NCBI GenBank assembly: GCA_016192075.1
Contig: JACPUU010000007.1
Span: 1-64,000 of the forward strand
Direction of reading: 5' to 3'
DNA length: 64,000 nucleotides
DNA from: Bacteroidota bacterium
Lineage (GTDB): Bacteria; Bacteroidota; Bacteroidia; Flavobacteriales_D; Crocinitomicaceae
Part shown: positions 36,501 through 45,842 of the stretch, one piece after another
How the letters are laid out: every line of letters begins with the position of its first letter
Position numbering within the stretch: position 1 is the first letter of the stretch
Translations under genes and position numbers: made by a program
The notes under the pieces: model-generated
What the model saw: the letters and a program-made list of their open reading frames with translations, nothing else
Database searches by the model: none
What the model was told of the DNA's origin: nothing

Positions 36501-38781
36501 CGTATTCATCGCATTGCGTCCAGTCAACCTGGGCCAGTGAATTTTGTAAAAAATCATCGTAGGTAAGCAGGCAGGTATCCTGTGCAATGTATTGTTCCCA
36601 GTAATATTCAACCGGTGCGTCAGAAACCCGGAGTGTTTTAATAATGTAATATTCACCGGCTGCACCAAACTGAACGGTGAACTGGTCGTCGTTTGGAAAG
36701 GCGGTTGAAAACTGAAGGGGGGTGTCACAATCGGTATCAAAAGTGGTAATGCTGCCCACGTCAAAAGACATGTGCACTACCCCATCTGCATCACTGATGG
36801 TGGTTGGGCTGGGACTGGCACCATCGGTAATATCACAGGCAGTAAGTTCAGCCGGTATAATGGTAATGTCCAGTTCATACACGCAATCGTAACAGATATT
36901 TGCCGGCAGACATTCATTAAATGTAGCGCCGGTGAAATCATAATTAAAGGTGTACACTACCGACGGGTCTGTCACCACAATGGGAGTTTCTACCTGTAGC
37001 ACACCGTTTTCAAAATTCTGGTTGTATAGTGTAAAATCTTTGCCGGTTGCGGTGAGGCCGGTATTGCCTTCAATCTCATCCAACCCGGCCGGTGCCGGGC
37101 CTTCCATGTAGGTGGCCACGGTGCGGCCCATACCGTCAATGAGGGCTACTGAAATTTGCCCGTGTACATCTTTGGTAATGACTTTGGTATAATTAACCAC
37201 GCGGGCAGCATCGTTTCCAAACAGTGCCCAGAGTTCCTCATCATCGGGCGTGGTGTAAAAATATTCAGTATAATGCGGGTCGTTTGCACCGCTGAGTGTA
37301 GCACCCAACTGGTGATCAGCGCCAACTCCGCCCACTTTTTTTATTCGCCCGGTTGGGTCCGGTGTATATTGCACCTGTACAAAAGGGTATCCTTCTGCAT
37401 CGGGCAAATAGGCATTGTATCCTTCCTGATCGGGATTTTCAGGACTGTAATAGTTTGCTGCTCCTTCTGAGGAAACATCATCCATTGGTGGTGCGGGATT
37501 CATGGAGCCGCAAACTAAGGTCTGATCAAGGTCAAAATGTTGCTTTTCATACGGCACTGCAGGATTGACTCCATTTTTATACATATTGAGATTTTCAACA
37601 TAACCTAAAGTACTTTGATCAACTGGTGAACTCATGACACCAATAGCTGGTCTGCCGTGGTGATCGTAAATGGTGGAACCTACAATGATCTTATCCTGAC
37701 CGTTGAGTTTGGACTGTGACTGACGTGGTTTTAAAACACCGTCCATGTAAGTAACACCCACACTGTTGACGCCGTTCTCAATAAAACTTATACCTGCACC
37801 GTAGTTAATGCCGTTACTTTCATGGGCACTGACCGAAAAATAATTGGGGTAAGCACTGACCGTTCCGGCTGCGCCGGCAGTGGTCCCGTCTGAACTCCAG
37901 GCTCCTTCCAGCGGAATAGTGTAATTGGCTCCGCCGCGACCTACTCCGCGGTAGCGAACCACGATAAATCCGTCTCCGTAGATTAACGGAATGGCAAACG
38001 AGTTCTGCCCCTGAATGCGGACACGCGTTGCATTTTCATTAAAATTATACGATACTGCTGAAGCCCCAAGCAATTCCAGCGCGCCGGTTGTTGCATTGAC
38101 ATCATACCGGCTTACCCAGGCCCACTCCAGGTCATACTCTTCAGCGCCGTCCATAAACGGCCAGCTCACAATAACTTCATCACCCGATGTACTCACTGAA
38201 ATGCTGGTAGAGGGTACAATGGTCTGATCAAAATTGTAAAACCGCTCAGTAACAATTTCTGTTTCTAAAAAGAGTGCGTTGGGGATTGAGCCTGCGGTAC
38301 TCCATGATCCGGAACCAATAGCGCTTTCAACCTCAATCAGCTCTACATCTATTTTTACATCAAGGCCTCCGGTAAACGCAAATACACCACGGTCTTTATA
38401 CGTATTTCCGCGGGCCGGATCGTAATGCACATCGAGGTAAATATCATTGAAGGTTTTGGTGGTTAAAACACCATTGACCAGTTCCTTGTAACTCACATCA
38501 AATTTAATGCGGTAGGAATAGGTACTTGCCTGATAGGTCATATCAGATTCATCTATACCAAAAATAATTTTGTTTTTGACTGATTGAATGTCAAAATGAC
38601 TTTGCCAGATGCCGGCTTCCACCATCCAGAATTTGTTGTCGGCAAGGTCGTGTGTTCCTGACGCTACAAGGCTGTACAGGTTGGTTCCCTGTACGCGGTT
38701 ATTCACCGGTTCAACAGCCGCAAATAGTGTTGCGCAGGTTAATCCCAAACCTGCCAGCAAAAGGTACAGTCGCTTCATCAT
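30532..38781 (-). CDS. Giant secreted RHS-repeat protein with putative C-terminal toxin domain (2749 aa)
   Basis: The protein has a Sec signal (KRLYLLLAGLGLTCATLFAA) and an FN3-like stretch near 195-330 (GDEVIVSWPFMDGAEEYDLE). A DUF6443-like block at ~340-420 (VLKPRQSQSKLNGQDKIIVG) is followed by a Cys-rich region of ~1000 residues. YD/RHS repeats run from ~1640 (YDQSGNLVRTVSPKG, YDNIGRLVV, YDALGRVYEVGE) to an RHS core ending SFCFNNPIYFQDPDGK near 2511. The last 238 residues form the variable tip, with FAHS (His ~2550) and LHACNTGADDDDKGG (Cys ~2602), a His/Cys pair like clan-CD (caspase-like) peptidases. RHS shells encapsulate and release such tips. The start overlaps the upstream stop (TGA inside ATGA). 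Confidence 0.9.
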   Translation of the reverse strand: MMKRLYLLLAGLGLTCATLFAAVEPVNNRVQGTNLYSLVASGTHDLADNKFWMVEAGIWQSHFDIQSVKNKIIFGIDESDMTYQASTYSYRIKFDVSYKELVNGVLTTKTFNDIYLDVHYDPARGNTYKDRGVFAFTGGLDVKIDVELIEVESAIGSGSWSTAGSIPNALFLETEIVTERFYNFDQTIVPSTSISVSTSGDEVIVSWPFMDGAEEYDLEWAWVSRYDVNATTGALELLGASAVSYNFNENATRVRIQGQNSFAIPLIYGDGFIVVRYRGVGRGGANYTIPLEGAWSSDGTTAGAAGTVSAYPNYFSVSAHESNGINYGAGISFIENGVNSVGVTYMDGVLKPRQSQSKLNGQDKIIVGSTIYDHHGRPAIGVMSSPVDQSTLGYVENLNMYKNGVNPAVPYEKQHFDLDQTLVCGSMNPAPPMDDVSSEGAANYYSPENPDQEGYNAYLPDAEGYPFVQVQYTPDPTGRIKKVGGVGADHQLGATLSGANDPHYTEYFYTTPDDEELWALFGNDAARVVNYTKVITKDVHGQISVALIDGMGRTVATYMEGPAPAGLDEIEGNTGLTATGKDFTLYNQNFENGVLQVETPIVVTDPSVVYTFNYDFTGATFNECLPANICYDCVYELDITIIPAELTACDITDGASPSPTTISDADGVVHMSFDVGSITTFDTDCDTPLQFSTAFPNDDQFTVQFGAAGEYYIIKTLRVSDAPVEYYWEQYIAQDTCLLTYDDFLQNSLAQVDWTQCDEYDPCEFTFLLEYGTVSVWLTNNPTQDSTSYNALKADYLADCGTLNSCDAILPLLLQDMSPGGQYGSTTTTDALSVYNTSNSLGGDWLDVTYHNEDGSISYVDSDGDLVEDDLPTTLTITEFFAAWQPSWAMDLIQFHPEHCYYDFCVDYPGIADYEQDLFDLDTYDAACSSGYINPAEAAGYFDLAACTTNVEDPILGTLYDNLSTADKAAVDAIMNADYDTYSIYQMAVAMSGDDPGSVTFGTGCNENKHWENFRILYMSKRFQVIEIIKADYVADNCTNATCVGNPAPACSTSVFNESSKRYFNYESAMGYDLSYLNTTDWAAEGDTAAMDIDTMCFTMCEDQALTWMQQLAGCDSLLTGSETWASGQATYDSVYYHLIQVCAGGCAGGCFNLTQENVNVTTDTTHHVFASFEDVIVYWLGEQTLYCSNLLITNPLPGACDGTIEDYLNECVCEMLLATDGLAEFESLYGYSPADYDEEKCYCDTYDANNDLDIAGSEITALNAAEIITTTQYVCPVTCIDCAEMDDIKTDFHTAYGIEYYENTSLFTSYVNDQANTSFTYEELLGLIDNCIAVNTSAATPIYNMIGQKAYDIRAMLEKLNEADLTTSDTYTHTQLPEYFYSGLYSCTDQATASYSYSPSISTDILSFTTMGTGCTGTCSLSVDIVGSLPGVYANPTEYFQNILSFDQVFITQGDILSTSTDNIFHISVTLDDLAGGTLTGDLKITSCYDIVSYLEDPITRELTFNLCPELPVVEGDPCMENLIALAELDAQAQYDAYLDAQHDLFVENYKETCALVTNETFNMTYQANRYHYTLLYYDQSGNLVRTVSPKGVTPLTGTPLANAIAFANGTGTAVYPSHTYNTYYKHNSLNQVVEVTTPDGGTSHYWYDNIGRLVVSQNARQEDFQTGLMTNSPGTGTAVPAYSYTRYDALGRVYEVGEIIHDDDMTNTIAKNPTSLLNWLNEDVAVSTQNVVRNNITLIYYDDAYSQAAADEFAMADGDLTTLAGYGHTRNRITATAVIEAYVEHTAGTWIYPAPDYINHYRYDLHGNVQSYLQEITDLAAGSSSAAETYRRTDYNYDLISGNPNYIYYQKGKPDQYIHHYMYDADNRLKEVFTSDDGQIWDRDVNYEYREDGYLARTELGEMKVQGMDYAYTLHGWIKTLNSGVLNADFDMGKDGDLSNNAQYDVYEANIHDLHARDVLSYTVGYYNGDYTQISSGTGYSNMPVAVAGALATDIDELFNGNITSYVAGTTDETGARLNPLATAYHYDQLHRFKESHVFTYTDIISSNSTLNAVRANTTGPGGLGDYEMHVDYDKNGNITGLDRQAQGATNDMDEFTYNYLSNTNKLDYVTDAETGTGSSGYGDIQHGQATGNYLYHDDGSLKKDVDEEIEYIDWYPSGLVKRIYRTATSTLSDLYFEYDPTGNRTLKVEMTRTGTTLNAAENWLYTYYGADANGITMAVYDYNPDDTNPDVLTKNETMLYGGSRLGMETTAEIVNTAVDYLADCNNDGLASGVIQLGAFTPTTGVVVEILLDGDLLADITWNTANTIESHGEALVAEINANALGYYAEMIDMGSYVYIRLKETTSGSLLEKDFTVELDNTSTPSYIKRQPGIGDCYESRILGKKFYELNNYLGNVMEVIADRKVAHNNAGTIDYFEADVISYADYYPGGMEMPGRSGSIQDYRFAYSGKEKMDELSGSGNSYDFGARMYNPRLLRWMSADPKEIDFPHISTYSFCFNNPIYFQDPDGKAPEPPIIWVKNEKGSKNIYTFATGFKYQKGDNYFDVFAHSTRKKIIAYNSSGTKVIVKTPEQFVALMCEVSPEFAAAMERGDLITVKLHACNTGADDDDKGGYYSNPIGQQISEAYPNIVVIAPDGKVVTAGGKDPNGTEESTGNAHEKGIYDKDDKTPDSNDGKGSYRVFFKGKEISKDDSVGLPDNTNPANSSNKNKEPKGDKKDTNAGKGSKTKKSGGWKFGKIFKKWGGTKAKF
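30535..31248 (-). other. Variable C-terminal tip of the RHS protein, putative caspase-like peptidase
   Basis: This is the segment encoding residues ~2512-2749, after the RHS core. NYFDVFAHSTRK supplies a candidate catalytic His and ITVKLHACNTGA the Cys, with PIGQQISEAYPNIVVIAPDG downstream, an order seen in caspase-like folds. The last ~80 residues are a Lys/Asn/Gly-rich spacer ending KIFKKWGGTKAKF. Peptidase activity is inference. Confidence 0.5.
31492..32419 (-). repeat. RHS duplication block, main-gene copy
   Basis: The counterpart of 28044-28971, lying inside the 2749-aa gene and encoding roughly residues 2120-2430, just upstream of the RHS core and tip. Gap-free similarity of this length would support homologous recombination that swaps the tip. 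Confidence 0.9.
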
Positions 38782-39602
38782 AGTTTTTGGAGCTGATTGA
38801 GTACGTAATAATTTTTATAATCTCCACGGGCGGTTACTTCTCCCTTTTTGGTAATTGAAACATAAGGTTCCAGTGAAAAAACAGCCGGATCTGTTTTCGG
38901 ATTTTTGACAAAATTCCGATACTTCAACTGCGTAATTACGTTCACTTCGCCCTGGCCAAAATCCATTTTGTCACGGTAATAACTTCTCCAGATTTTCAGG
39001 TAGCCTTCCTGATCCAGTATCAAATCAAATTTTTCAACCTGTCCTTCTGCCAGGTAGTACCGATAGCCATCTGCTATTTTTTCAACACTGGTAACATACC
39101 CCGCCAGGCTATCGGTTTCAACGAATACCGGTTCAATTTTTTTCTCAAACCGGTTGCGTACGGTTATAAATTCAGCCCGTTTATTCAGTACTAATTCATA
39201 GTCTTTATTCAGTACTTTAATGTTGCCCATTTCTTCCTGGTAAAAATCATCTTTACTGCGAATAATTTTTCCCTCTTTTTTGTCTGCGGGTTTATCAAAA
39301 TCTTCTGAATCATAGAAAACCGAATATTCCACATCCAGGCTGAATTTTTTCAGATCAACATACTGTTTCATGCATGCCTCCAGGGCTTCCAGACCTTCTT
39401 CAAGCAGCGCATTCTCATCAGGTGCCAGACCATATTTAGCCAACACTTCTGACAAGCCAGAACCCGCAAGCAGTGCCTTGATACCCGAAGCACTCCGTGA
39501 CAACTGGCTCACCGTTGTAAACGACATCAGGGCAACAATAAATGGTACCAGTCCAAGGAGAAATACCTTTTGTTTTAATCCTTTCCTATTTTGTAATTTC
39601 AT
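38778..39602 (-). CDS. Hypothetical exported protein of the RHS operon (274 aa)
   Basis: The N-terminus KQKVFLLGLVPFIVALMSFT is a signal peptide or anchor. The mature part is strand-rich with a pattern reminiscent of LolA/LppX-like carriers (FSLDVEYSVFYDSEDFD, EFITVRNRFEKKIEPVFVE, YRYYLAEGQVEKFDLILDQE), but no family was firmly recognised. It lies between the 2084-aa and 2749-aa genes and overlaps the latter's start by 4 bp. A role in handling or delivering one of the giant proteins is suggested only by this location. Confidence 0.75.
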   Translation of the reverse strand: MKLQNRKGLKQKVFLLGLVPFIVALMSFTTVSQLSRSASGIKALLAGSGLSEVLAKYGLAPDENALLEEGLEALEACMKQYVDLKKFSLDVEYSVFYDSEDFDKPADKKEGKIIRSKDDFYQEEMGNIKVLNKDYELVLNKRAEFITVRNRFEKKIEPVFVETDSLAGYVTSVEKIADGYRYYLAEGQVEKFDLILDQEGYLKIWRSYYRDKMDFGQGEVNVITQLKYRNFVKNPKTDPAVFSLEPYVSITKKGEVTARGDYKNYYVLNQLQKL

Positions 39603-39622
39603 ACTCTTTCAATTATCGGGTA

Positions 39623-42600
39623 TTAATTAATCCGGATACCGGCCCTGTTTTCCTGAACGGTAATTCGTCCGCGTTCTGTTTCCTGAATAATGCGCACTAA
39701 ACTTCCCTCTTCATCATACTGGTAGAAGGTGGCAAAATTGCGGCTGTCCAAAGTTGCCCACAAGCGCAATGAAACCGGGTCAATTACATACGACACCATT
39801 TCACTGTTGTATGGTTGTATGCGCACATCATCAAAATACATGGGTTGTGATGAGTTGTTGAGCAGTTTAACCGAACAGGTTTGGGTGGTAACTGTTACTG
39901 CCGGAATTTCAAAGGTCACTTCTACACGCTGCCAGCCATCAATGATGTTGGTGCGGTGCTCAACTGCATTCATAATCTGGCTGCCATTGTACCATACCTG
40001 AATATCGGCATTGGAATAATTGGTAACCTGTGCACCGGTTGCCAGTTCTTTTACCCAAAGCGTCAGAACATATTTTTGTGCCTCGGTGGTGCTGGCAAGG
40101 AAGGTGTGCGGTTTGATCAGTTCCTGTTCCTGAATGGTATAGGGCTTGCCATGGTCTGTAGTAGTATGGTCCATGCTGTTTTCAACTTCGGAGGTATGAT
40201 AAGCCTGTTCAGTAGCTGAAACTACCAGGCTGTATCTGCCTGTATGCGCATAGGCAGTTGTTACCGTACTTGTACCGGCGGCACCTACCTGGAAGTCAAA
40301 ATGCGGTTTGCTGCAATCAGATGAAACATCGTAAGCCTGGTCTTCAAATCCGTTAAAGCCCATTTCGTAATAACGGGTATTTACACCTTCTGCTATTTTC
40401 AATGTATTGTTATAACCCAGCAAAATAGAACTGTAAATTCCCAGTGCATCTTTTGACTCCAGGTTAAAGCCTTCACGCTCAAACAGGGTTGCCAACGCCG
40501 CCTGAATCCACTTACCGGATGCCGTGGTATTTTTTACCCAAACACCACTGTTGTTTTCCCAGAATTCCAGGTAGTCTGATAGCGCTCCGTCAATGCGTGT
40601 ATGCCCGGTGGTTTGATCACGCCAGGTATCATACACATAACTGGTCAGCAAATTCCAGTTGCCGCGCAAGCCCCAGATGTATGGGTTTGCTATTTGCCCG
40701 GCTTTTAATCCACAATAATTTTTTGGATCAGTATTGGATTTTGAACTGGCATAACCAAAAGCCTGATCGGTATATTCAACCGCGCTTGCATTCAGAACAG
40801 CCGTATGTGAAAAGCCATCAGCATACGGTGACGTTGTGTATTTGGTCAGTGATGTTACACTGGCGGCAGTTGATCCAAGCAGGTTGCGTTTTCCGGAGCG
40901 GATGACTTTGTACTGGTAACTGTCTGTTAACGGATACACCGGATCATCACCCGATTCATCTACCAGGTAATACTCTCCGTTGGTTTCATCTTCCACCACC
41001 CAGAATTTACCCACATGCGCCTGGTCAGTCAGATTGTAGACCGCCAGCTCATCACCCGGGTTCAGGTAATTCTGATAACCGGTTAGGTTGATTTTATAAT
41101 GGCCTCCGGTAATTTCAGTGGCAATGTCTACAAATTTGGCTCCCCAGTTGTCTGACGCCAGCCCCATGCCTTTGTACATCCAATACGCCGGATAGTCATA
41201 CTGGTAAATAGGTTTTTCGTAGGTTGAGCCGAAAACGGGCTGCTCATGGTTGATTTCGGTCACAACGGGCACACCGGTATTGGCATCAAAGAGTAAGTTT
41301 TTGGAGCTCTTGTAGCGGCCTTTGTCCACCAGGATTACCTCTTCCAGAATTCCGGTGCTGGTGATTACTTTGGTGGTGGCTGATGAACGGTAGCGGTTTT
41401 CAACGGAAATATCGCGATACCAAACTGAAGGTAAGGGAACTACAACTAAAAGAATTGTAAAAATATCAATTCCGGCTTGAAAGGTATGAGAGCCGTAAAG
41501 TGATTTTGATTCATTTGCATCCACAACAAGGTCCATATCACGCCCCATCAACCTGTCTGAAATAACCCCTTGCGGATTTACAACAGATACCAGGTTTTTG
41601 AGTTCTTTGGAATTATTCACCTCCGTATAATATTTGTGCTCCATGGAGTAAACAACAGGGGCTTCTGTCAATGCCCCTACCTGGGCCCCATAAACTTTTT
41701 TACTCTTGAATTTACCGTGCATATCATTCATGTGTATCATGTATCCTTGTGACATGGTCAGGTAATTATAACTCTCTCCTGAAAAAAGGGATGTCCATCC
41801 TGAACTTTGGTCTTTGAGTTTGCTTACGTCTGCATCGCCCGTTTTATCAAAAATTATCGGAAAATCTTTTGCAGTGTACTGTTCATATACTGTTTTTCCG
41901 GTTGAATTTTGTGTCACGTTCGCATAAGCAATATTCTCGACTTCTACTTTTGAATAAACCACACTACTATTGCCAAAAATAGTCTCCCCATAAGGGAATT
42001 CCTGAAACTCTTCATCATCGACCCGCATTTTTACATCGTTGTCATAATGCACCGGAGTACGCATCGCATTTTCATCACCACCTGACGCAATAGGTTCATA
42101 CGAAGCTACACCACTGGTAATCGTCGTTCCGTTTTCGGTTGTTTCATAAGTATAGGTTGAACCATAGGTTGATGCCGATTCGGTTGCTTTCACGTCATCC
42201 CAATTGTCATTGACCGTTATTTGTTTCACACGATGGCCGCCACCCAGTTTTGGATTTGTACCAATGCCCAGTCTTACCCACGATTTGGAAGGAACGCATT
42301 CCGATGAATACCCCATAGTCGCCATCATCAGGTTAATTCCGCCTGAGGCAATAATGTTTTGCAAATGTGATTTTGCAGTATTTACAATATCGTTCAGGAA
42401 TTGTCCATTTGCATCTACCTCGGGATCACTTTCGATATCTCCATCTTCAGGGTATGCAGGCACCTCCCATTCTGTAGCGCAGTTTAAACCTGCGTCTTGC
42501 TGGTAAATTTCGCCCACAATTGGGTTGATTATTTTAGGCAGGTATTTGCGTGTGAATTGCCATGAAGCTTTTGAGATTGGATTTGTTGAAACAGCACCAA

Positions 42601-45600
42601 GCGGATTCTCTCCAACATCTTCCAGGGAAACCCCCTTCAATTTCAGGGCAACTGTTTCGTATGATCCATTACTACCCTGATCGTAAACTGTAGTTCCATA
42701 GGTATCTACTTTGGCGTATCCTGAAATATATTCATACCGCGGAGTCGAAAACGTATAATTATCAGGTATTGCCGAGGGTGTTACCTCTACCAGAATCCGA
42801 AAATAAATTTCTTCGGACGGTAAATAGTTATTCAAAAAATTCGTCTTGGCAGCCCCGGCAGATGCCCCTAAATTATCGAGTTCTACATGCAGGTAATTGT
42901 GCGGTGATATCTGACTTATTACACTTTCATTTAAAATGCCTTTTTCTCCATCCACAAAGGTCGTAGTTTCTGAAAATCCCCGAATCTTATACATCTTTGT
43001 TGCGGGCACATCCTGCACGTACGCATAATCGTCGGACTCAACTTCAACATTAATATCACTGCCGGACGGCAGGTGAATGGTTTTCAGCATCCAGGCACCG
43101 GCATTTTCATCGGCCGTTGCTTTATTTTGCTCAGCATAGGGGTATTCAATATTGGTTAAATTACCTGTTTCATCACAGGCGGTTGATGCTGCAATTGCTT
43201 TGTAGGTTCCCCAGCGGTCCTGAGCTCCTAACTCGTAATTTGGATTTTTGGTGCTGTAATCAAATGTGTATTTGTGCAGTTTACCACGGTTTGATTCACC
43301 GTAGGTAAAATAGATGGATTTCAATGTCAGTTTACCGCCCTGGTTCGTAGACACCCCTTCTTCAGACGAAACAGCGTTTCCGTCATTACTCGGTATGTTG
43401 TCACAGAGTGAATAATCGTATTCAAAATGCACCGTTTTGATGGGTGCCTCACCGTTCATTTTTCCCTGGCGGGTGTAGAGCTCAATTTTTACCAGGCGTT
43501 TTGAATAGTTGGTGCTTGCACGCCCGCCGTTTTCATCCGTTACACCATATCCATCATGCCGGTCTCCGTAATGAAATTCCGCTACAAAGTTTTTGGATTC
43601 GATGGAATGCAGGTACCACTGATCGCGCTCTCCGTAAACATAGGTTCCCAAATCGTCGTATTCATCGGCCTTCAATCCTTCATTATAAGCCGCCTTATTC
43701 TGTTCATACGGAAAACGCCATTTGACCGTACCGGTTTTTGCATAATTGAATTTGGTGTAATTTCCAAAATCATCGGGTGTTGGTCCGTCGAGTGTCCGGT
43801 CAATATAATTTGAGGACAAATAAGCAGTCAACAAACTTGAACTTGAATAAGCCGGTATGGTTTTTTTGATGTACAAATTGTTATCTCCTCTGCGATTATC
43901 CATAGAGTTTTCTGTCCCCCCGGTGTATGAAACCAACCCGTGTTGACAATCCTTTGTCAAAGCTGGTGCGCTGTTACTTGACTCATTAGATACATTGAAC
44001 ATAACTTCTTTTGATGTTTTGTTCATTACCGGAATACCGTAAACGTATCGTGATCCGTCTCCTTCCAAAACAGTCATTTCACTTAAATGATGTTGCTTGG
44101 CATCGGTAGAACCGGTACCGTAACGAGTCGCCGTTGAACAGGTATAATGCCCGGATGAATAGCTGTAATCAGAAAGCGAATAATTGGAGATAGTCTCTAT
44201 TTGACCGTACTGACTTGCCTCAGAAGCGGACAGGTATTCAATGTTCGTGTTTCGTGCGTCACGGATTGACTTGTAATGATCCAAATCATCTACAGTATAA
44301 ACTTCCGTGGCATTCTTGTCGACAAAAGCTTTATTTCCGATATGTGTGATTCCGAATTTACTTATTTTTTGACGAATTGGTTTGACTGCTTCCATGTTGT
44401 TGTAAAAGTCTTCATCCGAACTGGAACGATTACCAAATTTTTTAAAATAAGAACGTTCATATAGATTTTGATTAATACCGGTTGAAGTCGGAGCATTGGT
44501 AACAAACTCCAATAACGATTCCGCCTGATTGTCTGTTAACCATTTGCCTGAAGCACTATACCCATAGGGTATGTCTACATTCACTCCAGCCTGAAAAATA
44601 TTTCCAAAACCAAGTTCTCCAGAAACTCCAACCCCATTGATTTGGTGATTCCGATACATATCTCCTACGGTTCCAACATCACTTCTATGAGATCTGAAGG
44701 AAAACCCTATTCCCTGGGCAGTTGCAGAAAACATATCGTATGTATGATTAGCAATAGGTAGATTAACAATATTCTCATTTGCAAGAATTACGCCTTCACG
44801 GTTAAAATCAAGCAAATAGCTATCGGCAGGAGCTTCTTCCAAATTGTTATAACCATAAGCCGGTACCGACTCACTAGTATTCTTGTTGCAGGTCAATGAC
44901 TGAAAAAAACCTCCATGAACATGAGGATATGCTCCAAAAAACTCTCCTCCCAGTCCAAAATCGAAATTTAGCGATTGAGTATTGGTTTCTAATGTTATAT
45001 TGGGAGTATAGGATATAGTAGACCCTGGCATCATGCCTATCCTACTGGTCGTTGGAGAATAGGTAGACACGTACCTTGCCATCAAACCTTCTGCCGTATT
45101 ATATGAATAACCAACACCAATCCCTGCATTCCCGTTTAAGAGACTAAATCCAGCACCCAATGATGTAGTTAATCCATCACGGGAGTTTGATGTTTTACTC
45201 CCATTAAATCCCAGAGAAGCCAATGAACCTTGACCATCACTATCATCCTGAGCAAAAAGAGATACTCCAGCCGAAAAACCTACTGATAATTCGGTCGAAA
45301 ATCCAACATAATTATTAAATGATGCACCAATTCCAATACTAGGCGAAAAATTAAATTCAAATGGGCCGAGATCGTCGTTAATTGGTGTAAACCCCAGAAG
45401 TTCATGAGAAAGATCAATATCCCCACCTACCGTATAATTCGGTCTCAAATTCATCTCAGTTGTTATTTCATCCCCGTTAAAATCATCGGGTAAACCGCGC
45501 ATACTTCTGTTTAAGGCACCCACGTTCAGGGTCCAGCCCAAGCCAACCATAGAGGCTTCCTGGTCCATGTCAACACCACCGTGATAGGCCAGGTTGATGG

Positions 45601-45826
45601 GATACCCATCGACATCCATCAACGGAATGTTATAGGTAAAGTCACCCGTAGCAAGGTCTACCATTTCTGACGTAGCAGCCGGTTCAAAACTGGCCTGGTC
45701 AATACTGACCGGTCCGCTGGTGAGGGCCATGGACATGGTTGGAAAAACAATTTCCGTAACCAGGTTAATGGCCAGGTAAACGGCCACTACTTTTGTCCAA
45801 AATGAATTTCTGATTCTTCGTATCAT
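39623..45826 (-). CDS. Giant SpvB/RHS-type surface protein (2067 aa)
   Basis: I start at the ATG at 45826 (MIRRIRNSFWTKVVAVYLAI), which opens a signal peptide; the longer form to 45877 overlaps the upstream gene and adds polar residues. Near the N-terminus, VDLATGDFTYNIPLMDVDGY and GLGWTLNVGALNRS resemble the opening of SpvB-like proteins. The middle has many beta-strand repeats. The end carries YD-like elements (FATFYQYDEEGSLVRIIQET, ERGRITVQE). It lacks an RHS core and a variable tip. In Tc toxins an SpvB-containing B subunit pairs with an RHS C subunit, so this protein may partner the 2749-aa RHS protein (inference). Confidence 0.85.
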   Translation of the reverse strand: MIRRIRNSFWTKVVAVYLAINLVTEIVFPTMSMALTSGPVSIDQASFEPAATSEMVDLATGDFTYNIPLMDVDGYPINLAYHGGVDMDQEASMVGLGWTLNVGALNRSMRGLPDDFNGDEITTEMNLRPNYTVGGDIDLSHELLGFTPINDDLGPFEFNFSPSIGIGASFNNYVGFSTELSVGFSAGVSLFAQDDSDGQGSLASLGFNGSKTSNSRDGLTTSLGAGFSLLNGNAGIGVGYSYNTAEGLMARYVSTYSPTTSRIGMMPGSTISYTPNITLETNTQSLNFDFGLGGEFFGAYPHVHGGFFQSLTCNKNTSESVPAYGYNNLEEAPADSYLLDFNREGVILANENIVNLPIANHTYDMFSATAQGIGFSFRSHRSDVGTVGDMYRNHQINGVGVSGELGFGNIFQAGVNVDIPYGYSASGKWLTDNQAESLLEFVTNAPTSTGINQNLYERSYFKKFGNRSSSDEDFYNNMEAVKPIRQKISKFGITHIGNKAFVDKNATEVYTVDDLDHYKSIRDARNTNIEYLSASEASQYGQIETISNYSLSDYSYSSGHYTCSTATRYGTGSTDAKQHHLSEMTVLEGDGSRYVYGIPVMNKTSKEVMFNVSNESSNSAPALTKDCQHGLVSYTGGTENSMDNRRGDNNLYIKKTIPAYSSSSLLTAYLSSNYIDRTLDGPTPDDFGNYTKFNYAKTGTVKWRFPYEQNKAAYNEGLKADEYDDLGTYVYGERDQWYLHSIESKNFVAEFHYGDRHDGYGVTDENGGRASTNYSKRLVKIELYTRQGKMNGEAPIKTVHFEYDYSLCDNIPSNDGNAVSSEEGVSTNQGGKLTLKSIYFTYGESNRGKLHKYTFDYSTKNPNYELGAQDRWGTYKAIAASTACDETGNLTNIEYPYAEQNKATADENAGAWMLKTIHLPSGSDINVEVESDDYAYVQDVPATKMYKIRGFSETTTFVDGEKGILNESVISQISPHNYLHVELDNLGASAGAAKTNFLNNYLPSEEIYFRILVEVTPSAIPDNYTFSTPRYEYISGYAKVDTYGTTVYDQGSNGSYETVALKLKGVSLEDVGENPLGAVSTNPISKASWQFTRKYLPKIINPIVGEIYQQDAGLNCATEWEVPAYPEDGDIESDPEVDANGQFLNDIVNTAKSHLQNIIASGGINLMMATMGYSSECVPSKSWVRLGIGTNPKLGGGHRVKQITVNDNWDDVKATESASTYGSTYTYETTENGTTITSGVASYEPIASGGDENAMRTPVHYDNDVKMRVDDEEFQEFPYGETIFGNSSVVYSKVEVENIAYANVTQNSTGKTVYEQYTAKDFPIIFDKTGDADVSKLKDQSSGWTSLFSGESYNYLTMSQGYMIHMNDMHGKFKSKKVYGAQVGALTEAPVVYSMEHKYYTEVNNSKELKNLVSVVNPQGVISDRLMGRDMDLVVDANESKSLYGSHTFQAGIDIFTILLVVVPLPSVWYRDISVENRYRSSATTKVITSTGILEEVILVDKGRYKSSKNLLFDANTGVPVVTEINHEQPVFGSTYEKPIYQYDYPAYWMYKGMGLASDNWGAKFVDIATEITGGHYKINLTGYQNYLNPGDELAVYNLTDQAHVGKFWVVEDETNGEYYLVDESGDDPVYPLTDSYQYKVIRSGKRNLLGSTAASVTSLTKYTTSPYADGFSHTAVLNASAVEYTDQAFGYASSKSNTDPKNYCGLKAGQIANPYIWGLRGNWNLLTSYVYDTWRDQTTGHTRIDGALSDYLEFWENNSGVWVKNTTASGKWIQAALATLFEREGFNLESKDALGIYSSILLGYNNTLKIAEGVNTRYYEMGFNGFEDQAYDVSSDCSKPHFDFQVGAAGTSTVTTAYAHTGRYSLVVSATEQAYHTSEVENSMDHTTTDHGKPYTIQEQELIKPHTFLASTTEAQKYVLTLWVKELATGAQVTNYSNADIQVWYNGSQIMNAVEHRTNIIDGWQRVEVTFEIPAVTVTTQTCSVKLLNNSSQPMYFDDVRIQPYNSEMVSYVIDPVSLRLWATLDSRNFATFYQYDEEGSLVRIIQETERGRITVQENRAGIRIN

Positions 45827-45842
45827 AAGTGCAGAATGACTG

